NCBI GenBank assembly: GCA_016716225.1
Contig: JADJWT010000001.1
Location: 744,001-808,000, forward strand
From: Ignavibacteriota bacterium
GTDB lineage: Bacteria > Bacteroidota > Ignavibacteria > Ignavibacteriales > Melioribacteraceae
Direction: 5' to 3'
DNA length: 64,000 nucleotides
In this document: piece after piece, positions 1 through 7,544 of the stretch
Layout: each line of letters begins with the position of its first letter
How positions within the stretch are numbered: the first letter of the stretch is position 1
Made by a program: the position numbers and the translations under genes
The notes under the pieces: generated by a model
The model's input: only the letters and a program-made list of their open reading frames with translations
The model's database searches: none
What the model was told of the DNA's origin: nothing

Positions 1-524
1 TCACGCTTAAATACCTTATAGCATGTTTCCATATCACTAAGATTTAAATCAGAAAACATATTAGATAGCATTGTAAGAAATTTATTACCCAAAGAATGCC
101 AGAAGTATAAAACCCTATGTGTACCACCAGATAAAAACCTTGAGCCTAAAACAACATCAGCATCTCCATTTATTAGAGGGACCAATAATTTCCTCAAATC
201 CATTGGATCATATTCAAGATCTGCATCTTGAACTGCTACGAATTCTCCAGTTGCATATTTGAAACCCGTTCTTAAAGCAGCTCCTTTACCTTGGTTCTTT
301 TCATGTTTTACAACTTTAACATCCGAATATTTTGTTGCTAAATTGCTTGCAATATTGTAACTATTATCTTTAGAACAATCATCAACAATTATTATTTCAA
401 GTTTTAGGTTTTCGTCGGCAATATCTCTTACTCTTGCCACACTTTTTTCTAACGTTCTTTCTTCATTATAGCACGGCATCACAATAGTAAATTTAGTATT
501 AAGTACTAATTGATCTGATTTCAT
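1..524 (-). CDS. Glycosyltransferase family 2, DPM1/polyprenyl-phosphate type (C-terminus off window)
   Basis: Reading down from an ATG at 524, the frame stays open to the left edge, giving about 174 residues of an N-terminal GT-A domain. It opens with FTIVMPCYNEE. The nucleotide-binding VDD lies at residues 47-49 and the metal-binding DAD at residues 100-102, followed by GSRFLSGG. This arrangement is typical of dolichyl/undecaprenyl-phosphate sugar transferases of family GT2, which make lipid-linked sugar donors at the cytoplasmic face of the membrane. The next gene upstream on the same strand is a GT39-like membrane transferase, which uses exactly that kind of donor, so the two probably work together. 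The gene is cut by the window edge, so a C-terminal membrane segment cannot be judged. Confidence 0.85.
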   Translation of the reverse strand, partial: MKSDQLVLNTKFTIVMPCYNEERTLEKSVARVRDIADENLKLEIIIVDDCSKDNSYNIASNLATKYSDVKVVKHEKNQGKGAALRTGFKYATGEFVAVQDADLEYDPMDLRKLLVPLINGDADVVLGSRFLSGGTHRVLYFWHSLGNKFLTMLSNMFSDLNLSDMETCYKVFKR

Positions 525-543
525 TCTACCTCAATAAGAAAAA

Positions 544-2094
544 TTATTTGTTTTGTTGACTATTTTTTTGACTTAAATCATATAAGTAAACTGATGCTCC
601 ATCAGCAGAAAATGATTTTAACTCTTTTCCATTTTCCTTTAAAAATGACAAGTAGAATTCTTTGGCATGTGGGTGATAAGGGGAAATATGAGTAAAAAAT
701 ATCCAAAATCTTTTTGTCCCTAAATACTTTTCTGCATCATCCCATTTACCTTTATAGTAATGTCCAACAATATATTCTTCTTCGGAAAAACCATATTGTT
801 TTGAATAATATTTAAAACCTGTTTCAGCTAAATTGTAAAGATAAATCGTGTCACCTTTTTTTCTATTTTCTTTTAAGAATTCAATAGCAAGTTTTATTTC
901 ATCTCTTGTTCTTGGAGTATTTAATTTTCTAAAACTGTTTATCACTGGATGAAGAAATAGAAGAAATAAAACTAGTATACCAAGATTTTTTGAACTGATA
1001 TATTTTTTGTCAAATAAAAGTGAAACTCCATTAGCAATCATCATTAAAAAGATTGGAACTAAAAACAATATTAGTCTGTGATTAAAAGGATATTTTCTCA
1101 TAAATGATGCTGCAATTGTAACTATTAAAGGAAAAATAATAATTGTGAATTTTAACTTCCTTGATTTATAGAACTCTAAAGAACCTAAAATGAAGGTTAT
1201 TACTCCTAAACCAGTAAAATATAGACCAACAGGATGTTCAAAAATTTTAAATGGTCTTTCTAAATACCAACTAATGAAATCTATTTTACTAGAAAAAGGA
1301 TTTCTGGGGAAAAATGACAATTGCCAAAATCCTTCCATATACGTATCATGAGCAAGATATTTAAGAGAAACCAAGTAGAAAAATGCGAAGCTCAATAACC
1401 AAAAACCTACTGTAAATACTAGTGTTTTAAGTGATTTTTTTTCGCCATTAGTTAAATAAAAAATACCTAAAGCAATACCGGAACCAGCAAGCATAAACAT
1501 TGTAGGATGTGAAAACCATAAAAGAATTGCTCCGGTAAATGCAAAAACAAAATAACTTCCTAATTTATTTTTCTCAATTACTTTGTAAGCTGCCAATAAA
1601 ACTAATAACATTGCTGTAACATCATTTGAGTATTGTTTAATTTCTGATGCATAGTATATTAATGGATCAGAAAAAGTAAACAATCCAAGGGCAATTATGG
1701 TTGCTCTATTCGTTAAGTTGTATTTTGCCACTTTATAAAATAAAAAGAGACCTACTATTGAAGTAATAAAAGGAAATAATCTTAAAATTAAATCCGTGTT
1801 TCCAAATGTATTTATAAAAAATTTAACAATAATTAAAAAACCAAAAGGTGCCCCTTGATGATAATCTAGAGGTTTCAAAAATTCTAAATAGTCTCTTTCA
1901 ACTATATTTAATGCTAAAGATGATTCATCCGGCCAAAGAGAACGATTAAATAAAAATTGAGATAATCTAAAAACGATCCCAAGAAAAATCAAAAAAAAGG
2001 CAATTTTTTCCTCATTTTTTGAACTAAAATATGTACGTAAACTTCTCTTTATTTTTATTATGATATTATCAATATTTTCTACATTATTATTCAT
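544..2094 (-). CDS. GT39/ArnT-like integral membrane glycosyltransferase
   Basis: This is a 516-residue polytopic membrane protein with about ten to twelve hydrophobic segments. The first long loop carries an acidic pair (RSLWPDESSLALNI, Asp56-Glu57) where GT39/GT83 (PMT/ArnT) enzymes have their catalytic aspartate. Those enzymes transfer a sugar from a polyprenyl-phosphate donor outside the cytoplasm. I chose the ATG at 2094. The frame is open to 2160, but that would overlap the preceding gene by 56 bp and add an unlikely leader, while 2094 starts 10 bp after the upstream stop. The C-terminal 110 residues look soluble. It is followed by the partial DPM1-like gene, which could supply its donor. 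The acceptor is unknown. Confidence 0.75.
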   Translation of the reverse strand: MNNNVENIDNIIIKIKRSLRTYFSSKNEEKIAFFLIFLGIVFRLSQFLFNRSLWPDESSLALNIVERDYLEFLKPLDYHQGAPFGFLIIVKFFINTFGNTDLILRLFPFITSIVGLFLFYKVAKYNLTNRATIIALGLFTFSDPLIYYASEIKQYSNDVTAMLLVLLAAYKVIEKNKLGSYFVFAFTGAILLWFSHPTMFMLAGSGIALGIFYLTNGEKKSLKTLVFTVGFWLLSFAFFYLVSLKYLAHDTYMEGFWQLSFFPRNPFSSKIDFISWYLERPFKIFEHPVGLYFTGLGVITFILGSLEFYKSRKLKFTIIIFPLIVTIAASFMRKYPFNHRLILFLVPIFLMMIANGVSLLFDKKYISSKNLGILVLFLLFLHPVINSFRKLNTPRTRDEIKLAIEFLKENRKKGDTIYLYNLAETGFKYYSKQYGFSEEEYIVGHYYKGKWDDAEKYLGTKRFWIFFTHISPYHPHAKEFYLSFLKENGKELKSFSADGASVYLYDLSQKNSQQNK

Positions 2095-2104
2095 ACATTT
2101 TAAC

Positions 2105-3928
2105 TCATTTTTTCTTATTTGTTTTTGTAGGAATATAACCACACTCTGTTGGAATAACATTAAATGCCATGGATGTTCTTGACAAATCGTTTTTATATTG
2201 TCTATCAGCTAATTTAGTAATCTGAGGTTTATTATTTAACTTTGATGTATTGAAAATAATATAAACTCTCCTATCTTGTGGAGCATAAACTATTTCTTCT
2301 CTGTGATCTCCCCATAAATCACCAGCCCATAAAATCCCTTTTTTTAACAATAAAATTAATTCATCATTGTACCTTTTTAATTCACCATCTTTTGTACAAA
2401 TTTCTTTTATTCCGTCCCCTTCCCAATCTATAGTAAAACTTCCGATCCAAGAAGTATCATGATTTGATATTTTTTTTCCGTTTATATCAAATAATATTTG
2501 ATTTGGATCTTGGAATGAATGTTCACCAGGTTTCCAATTTTTTTGTTGAACATCATAAGCAAAAAATTGCGTTGCTTTTGAATTTGGAATTACCTTAGCC
2601 GCCCATCCGCCATCTATATGTGTGTAACCCCAATTTGCCCAAATTATTTTACCATTTTTATCAACTACATGCATACCTATATTATCCATTTTTCCTCCCC
2701 AGCCCTCTCTACAATAATAAGTTTCTAAACCAGGTTTTTCTTTTATTAAATCTGCAGGAAAAACAATATCTAAATGACCTGAGTACGGAATTTTTTCTTC
2801 AACTTTCCATAAGTCTTCACCATTACTGGTTATAACATGTTCACCCCAAAAAATTTCTTCAGTTCCATTTTCATCAACATCAGCTATAGGTAAACTGTGA
2901 GAACCCCTTGATTCATCATTGAAAAATAACTTCCATATTTTTTGTAAATATTTATTTTCAAATTTTTGTGGAATATCTTTACCTAAGATTCTTTCCCATT
3001 TTTTATTTAAGAATAAATCATATTCACAAATAATCTGAGTAAAATATAATCCTCTTCCAACTATTATGGATGGATTAACACCATCTATGTGAGCAATTGC
3101 CAAGTAATTTCTACTATTACTGTTATAATTTTCCGATGCTGGATTTGGCCATCTTGTTTCTCTAATTAATTTTCCATTTTCTCCGTTAAGTATAGATAAA
3201 TATTCTTTGCTATAATCTCTTGGATCTGATGATTTGTTTGTCTTTAAAATTACTTCACTTTTACTATCTCCATCTAAATCCCACAAAATTATTGGCGAAT
3301 AATTTTTTCCGGCTTCAATACCAAAGCCTAAATCCTTTTCCCAAAGCTTTTCGCCATATTTTGTGAATGCGATTAAGTGATAGGAATCAGTAGATATTTG
3401 CCAAGCTTTCTCAAAAGGATCAACTGCTGGCATTTTAGAATAGTCTATTAATAATTCTAATTCTCCATCACCATTTAAATCACCAGTAACAACGTGGACC
3501 TGTTTATAATCAACATCTAAATTAAATATTAGAGCATCATAATTATTTGTATCTCTTATATTAGCCCTTTCGAATGAAGTTGGTACTTCGTTCATCGATG
3601 TTGAAATTCCATAATAAACATTTTTACTAGTATTTATACTATCATAAAAAAATGTTGAACTTAACTCTGCAATTTTACTTATTTCATCTTCAGATTCAGA
3701 TGTTTTTCTCCATAAAAAATAGGTTTGGTTTTCAACATCATTAACTAATTTCCGCCAACTGATAAAATTTATAGTTTCATTTTTTGCAAATACAACAATT
3801 CCACGGTTTATTTTGGAATTTATTTCTTCCTTATACGGGATTCTTTCTTTAATTACATCTTGATTCTGACACGAAAGAAAAATTAATACACTTGAAATAA
3901 AAAAAAGTATAACTTTTAAATTGCGCAT
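2105..3928 (-). CDS. Lipoprotein with rhamnogalacturonan-lyase-like (PL11-type) beta-propeller
   Basis: A 607-residue protein with a lipoprotein signal: a hydrophobic stretch ends in FLSC with Cys20 as the probable lipidation site. The body carries several Asp/Gly-rich calcium-loop motifs of the FG-GAP kind, such as GDLNGDGELE near residues 149-158, LWDLDGDSKSEV, IADVDENGTEE and IDWEGDGIKE. The order of blocks (DLNGDGE, LWEKDLGFGIEAG, WDLDGDSKSEVILKT, YLSILNGENGKL, RNYLAIAHIDG, RGLYF) follows family PL11 rhamnogalacturonan lyases, which cut rhamnose-galacturonate backbones by beta-elimination. I infer a cell-surface polysaccharide lyase or a non-catalytic relative. It sits just downstream of the terminator of a T9SS cargo gene and upstream of a GT39-like gene. 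Confidence 0.55.
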   Translation of the reverse strand: MRNLKVILFFISSVLIFLSCQNQDVIKERIPYKEEINSKINRGIVVFAKNETINFISWRKLVNDVENQTYFLWRKTSESEDEISKIAELSSTFFYDSINTSKNVYYGISTSMNEVPTSFERANIRDTNNYDALIFNLDVDYKQVHVVTGDLNGDGELELLIDYSKMPAVDPFEKAWQISTDSYHLIAFTKYGEKLWEKDLGFGIEAGKNYSPIILWDLDGDSKSEVILKTNKSSDPRDYSKEYLSILNGENGKLIRETRWPNPASENYNSNSRNYLAIAHIDGVNPSIIVGRGLYFTQIICEYDLFLNKKWERILGKDIPQKFENKYLQKIWKLFFNDESRGSHSLPIADVDENGTEEIFWGEHVITSNGEDLWKVEEKIPYSGHLDIVFPADLIKEKPGLETYYCREGWGGKMDNIGMHVVDKNGKIIWANWGYTHIDGGWAAKVIPNSKATQFFAYDVQQKNWKPGEHSFQDPNQILFDINGKKISNHDTSWIGSFTIDWEGDGIKEICTKDGELKRYNDELILLLKKGILWAGDLWGDHREEIVYAPQDRRVYIIFNTSKLNNKPQITKLADRQYKNDLSRTSMAFNVIPTECGYIPTKTNKKK

Positions 3929-3942
3929 TTTTTCCTTATTAA

Positions 3943-3971
3943 AAAGAATCCGGTTTAAAACCGGATTCTTT
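3943..3971 (-). terminator. Rho-independent terminator after the LamG/FN3 cargo gene
   Basis: A perfect 13-bp inverted repeat (arms 3943-3955 and 3959-3971, core AATCCGGTT/AACCGGATT) with a 3-base loop. It begins 11 bases after the stop of the 3982-7377 gene. On the minus strand the stem is followed by TTTTTAAT. It separates that gene from the 2105-3928 lipoprotein gene. Confidence 0.9.
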
Positions 3972-3981
3972 AACTATTAAG

Positions 3982-6900
3982 TTACTTTAATAATATAAAT
4001 TTCTTTGTTTGTACAAACTTTTCACCGGAATTGGAAATTGCTTTTAACGAATATAAGTATATTCCAGAAGTAAGATCACTTGCATTAAAATTTATTTCCT
4101 GTCTGCCTGCAGAAAAATTTCTTTCAGTAACAATTTTAATTTTCTGCCCAATGAGATTATAAATAACTAATGAAACATTTGATGCTTCTGGAAGCATAAA
4201 TGCAAATGTTGTTGATGGGTTAAACGGATTGGGATAATTTTGTAATAAACAAAATTCATCTGGTAAATTATTTATCTCATCAACACCAACTAATACATCG
4301 ATAATTACTTCAGAACTCTTATCCGAAATATATTCATCATTAAATGCAAAAACCCTATATACATAAGAAGTACTATCATTAACATTACTATCTGTATAAG
4401 TAGTTACATCAATATCAACAGAATCGACAGTTACAAAATTTGATCCAACAATTGCAATTCTTCTTTCAATAATATATCCATTTTCATTAAATGCATTATC
4501 AAACCAACTTAATATTGGGTGACCGCTAGAATTCAATTCTATTGATAAATCAGTCGGCGCTTCGATAAATGAAGCTTTGCTTCTAATACTCATAACATTA
4601 CTTGCAGCTGATGTTATATACTCTGTATATGCTTTTATTCTATATGCATAAATCACACCTTCTTCAATTCCGAAATCATCATAAGTTGTAATATTTGGTC
4701 CAACAGTTCCGATTTCAGTATAAACAAAAGGTTCTTCTTCACCCATGGCCCTTTCAATAATAAATCCTGATTCACCGTTTGAATTATCTTTCCAAGTAAG
4801 ATTTATTTGACCGAGTTGGTCAGCTTTTCCAACTAAACTATTTGGATTTTTTATTAAAGAAATTACTGAAGACTCATTACTGTAAATTGTATCAATCCCT
4901 AAGAAAGAATTTGAAACTTTGACTCTGTAGGTATAGTTCTTTCCTTCCAATATACTAATATCAGTATAGCTGGTTGAGTTCTTTTCAACTATAGAAATTT
5001 CTGCCCAAACTGGTGGCAAGACTTCACTTCTTTCAACTATATATTTATCTTCATTTGAAGCGTTATCAACCCAATTTAATGTAACTTTGCCAACTTCTGT
5101 AGCTGAAGCTAATAATTCAGAAGGTGCGTTTACCCCAACTTCAACCCCAAATGGTCCAGTATTGTAATTATGTAAAACCTCCTCAGAGGTTAAGCGTCGA
5201 TTAAAAATTGCTAAATAATTAAATGTACCAAGCCAAGGCCTTGAATCAATTACTTCATTTGCAATACCTAATCTGAAAGAATTGGACCAAGTTGAAAAAT
5301 CTCCGCCAATTGTTTTTCTAACTTTTTCAATACCATTTACAAAAATTATTGCAACACCATCTTCTCTAAATACATATACTACATGCTGAGGTTTTGCTTC
5401 CACAGGTGAATTAGTTGAAACAACAAAAGGTGAAGCATTTACTGTTGTATTTGAAGTTCTTAACCTGCCGGAATATTGATCTGCTTCTTGAGAAAGTGAA
5501 ACATTTCTTGCAGAACCATCTTGCGAATAAGTTACTATTCTTGATGGATAATTTTGTGTAGTGTTTGCTGGTTTAATCCAAGTTTCAATTGTTAATTGAT
5601 TAGTTGTTGTACACATATCATAAATTTTTGAGGCAGCATTAGCTGATAGAATATTTGCTTCCGAATTTATTTCCAGACCATTTTGAATCCAATTAACAGC
5701 TTCCGGAGTACTAATTACTAAGTCAATTGGGGTACCAACTCCAGAAACATCATGAATAATAGAACCTGCACCTTCGGTAAAAGTATATTGAGCAATTATA
5801 TCTTGAGTTATTCTTGAATTTGGTTCAGCTACAGTTAAAAGAGCTGAATTACTTTCTACTGAACCATCAGGTCCTGTAATAATACATTTATAAGTGTTAT
5901 TATTAAATCCAAGTGTTAAAACCGGTGTAGTATAAGAAGAACTTGTTGCACCTGATAAAGCAGAGTTATTTCTATACCATTGATATGTTAATGGTGCGTT
6001 TCCTATTGCCGTAACAGAAAAAGTTGCCGTTTGACCTGTGGGTTTGAGAATCGCATCCTGAGGCTGTGAAGTTATCAACGGGAAATTATCATAATCTACA
6101 CCATAAAAATAATTTTGATTAATTTCTGATTGGTTTAGGGCTTTGCTATAAATTGCAGTTAAATAAAAAGTACCTTGCCAATAAACATTATTTTCTGCAT
6201 CACTCCCCAAATAAAGATAATAACTTGGATCCCAGTTCGAAAAACTACCAGATACTACTTCAGTAACAACTTTAGTTCCATTTATGTAAATATTAACATT
6301 TCCGGAAACGTCCTTTGTCGCGACATAATGAATTAATTCTTGATCATTCTCTGTGTTTGTAATTTCTTCACCATTTAAACCTGTGGATGTTGTTCTTACA
6401 TGAAAATTATAATTTGTTCCAAATTGATCTAATTTAATATTCGATGTTGATTTACTTGTGTTTGTCATTGTCATAATTCTTGCATACACACTTCTTTGTA
6501 CCATATTTGAAGGTATAAACCAAGCTTCAAAAGTCATTTCGTTGGAAGCAACACAAGCATTTGTTACTTTTGTAGCAATTGTTGATGATTTTATTCTATT
6601 TTCTGTATAAACATTTAAACCTTTTTCTGTCCATACAACATTTGTCGGATTACTAATTGTCAGATTCAAAGGTGTACCAACTCCTGATTCGTCATAAACA
6701 ATATCACCTGAGCCTTCTTTAAAGTTGTAAAGTACTTGTAGACCGTTAGTTATTCTTGAATTTTCATAAGATACACTTAAGGTAGCTGAATTACTTTGGG
6801 CGGTACCACCATTATTTGTTACTTTACAGTAAATAGTCGTTCCATTAAATGCAATATCATTAATTGGCTCTGTAGTGTAACTTGAAGATGTTGCTCCGGG

Positions 6901-7377
6901 AATCAAAACATTGTTTGCATACCATTGATATTGCAATGGAGGTGTTCCGGAAGCTGTTACACTAAATGTTGCTGTTTCTCCAATGAAAATATTCTGATTC
7001 ATTGGATGTGATGTTATTGTTGGACTAACAATTGGATCAACAAATAAAACAGCATAATTTGAATAAGTTGTTCCGGAATCGTTAGTTACAGCACATCTAT
7101 ACCAACCACCATCCATTGACAAAGTAGTTGGTGATGTTGTATATGATAAATTTGTAGCACCAGGTATATTTGCAAAATTTGCAGCATTCTGATCAAATGT
7201 AGCTTGCCATTGATATGTAAATGGTGCCAAACCACCAATAACAGATATTGAAAAAGAAGCTGTTTCTCCCTCAATAACTTGTTGATTATTTGGTGAAGAA
7301 ACTACCGGAATTTGAGAAAATATTGCTTCAACTCCCGTAAAAAAAATTATCATTAAAAATATTACAACTTTTTTCAT
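3982..7377 (-). CDS. Secreted multidomain Ig/LamG/FN3 protein with T9SS sorting domain
   Basis: A 1131-residue surface or secreted protein. Residues 1-22 form a signal peptide. Ig-like domains (SYQWQ/YQWY...C pattern) fall near 25-112 and 117-203. A LamG/concanavalin-like domain spans about 208-430, another Ig about 435-517 and a second LamG about 522-745. Three FN3-type domains (WVDNASNEDKYIVERS and similar) cover about 750-1035. The C-terminus is a T9SS sorting domain with LLQNYPNPFNPSTTFAF. LamG domains usually bind sugars, so I infer a polysaccharide-binding adhesin or matrix protein; no catalytic domain is visible. The ATG at 7377 has a strong ribosome site (AGGAGAG, 7383-7389), which fits its own transcription unit. 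It is a paralogue of the next gene (7545-10487) without the esterase domain. Confidence 0.85.
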   Translation of the reverse strand: MKKVVIFLMIIFFTGVEAIFSQIPVVSSPNNQQVIEGETASFSISVIGGLAPFTYQWQATFDQNAANFANIPGATNLSYTTSPTTLSMDGGWYRCAVTNDSGTTYSNYAVLFVDPIVSPTITSHPMNQNIFIGETATFSVTASGTPPLQYQWYANNVLIPGATSSSYTTEPINDIAFNGTTIYCKVTNNGGTAQSNSATLSVSYENSRITNGLQVLYNFKEGSGDIVYDESGVGTPLNLTISNPTNVVWTEKGLNVYTENRIKSSTIATKVTNACVASNEMTFEAWFIPSNMVQRSVYARIMTMTNTSKSTSNIKLDQFGTNYNFHVRTTSTGLNGEEITNTENDQELIHYVATKDVSGNVNIYINGTKVVTEVVSGSFSNWDPSYYLYLGSDAENNVYWQGTFYLTAIYSKALNQSEINQNYFYGVDYDNFPLITSQPQDAILKPTGQTATFSVTAIGNAPLTYQWYRNNSALSGATSSSYTTPVLTLGFNNNTYKCIITGPDGSVESNSALLTVAEPNSRITQDIIAQYTFTEGAGSIIHDVSGVGTPIDLVISTPEAVNWIQNGLEINSEANILSANAASKIYDMCTTTNQLTIETWIKPANTTQNYPSRIVTYSQDGSARNVSLSQEADQYSGRLRTSNTTVNASPFVVSTNSPVEAKPQHVVYVFREDGVAIIFVNGIEKVRKTIGGDFSTWSNSFRLGIANEVIDSRPWLGTFNYLAIFNRRLTSEEVLHNYNTGPFGVEVGVNAPSELLASATEVGKVTLNWVDNASNEDKYIVERSEVLPPVWAEISIVEKNSTSYTDISILEGKNYTYRVKVSNSFLGIDTIYSNESSVISLIKNPNSLVGKADQLGQINLTWKDNSNGESGFIIERAMGEEEPFVYTEIGTVGPNITTYDDFGIEEGVIYAYRIKAYTEYITSAASNVMSIRSKASFIEAPTDLSIELNSSGHPILSWFDNAFNENGYIIERRIAIVGSNFVTVDSVDIDVTTYTDSNVNDSTSYVYRVFAFNDEYISDKSSEVIIDVLVGVDEINNLPDEFCLLQNYPNPFNPSTTFAFMLPEASNVSLVIYNLIGQKIKIVTERNFSAGRQEINFNASDLTSGIYLYSLKAISNSGEKFVQTKKFILLK

Positions 7378-7445
7378 TAACTCTCTCCTAGGTTTGTTAA
7401 AAAAATTATTTCTTTATTTATTAGTTAAACTTTCAATCAATTTAA

Positions 7446-7471
7446 AAATGTATTATAAAGATATTACATTT
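7446..7471 (-). terminator. Possible weak terminator after the 18-gene minus-strand operon
   Basis: On the minus strand AAATGTA pairs with TACATTT (extended inward by three pairs after one mismatch), and the hairpin is followed by a short T run. It lies about 75 bases past the stop of the SGNH gene. The stem is AT-only, so it is much weaker than the one at 3943-3971. Confidence 0.35.
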
Positions 7472-7544
7472 CTCATAATAATACATATCAATATATAATA
7501 ATCGTCTATTTTTAATCGAACTTTAATTGGAATGTGTTTTTAAC

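Noticed and set aside
2095..2160. Longer start for the GT39-like gene
   Set aside because: It would overlap the preceding gene by 56 bp and adds a leader without family similarity; the ATG at 2094 is better.
2620..2835. Plus-strand open frame inside the lyase-like lipoprotein gene
   Set aside because: Antisense shadow of a gene with clear domain motifs; composition is that of reversed coding sequence.
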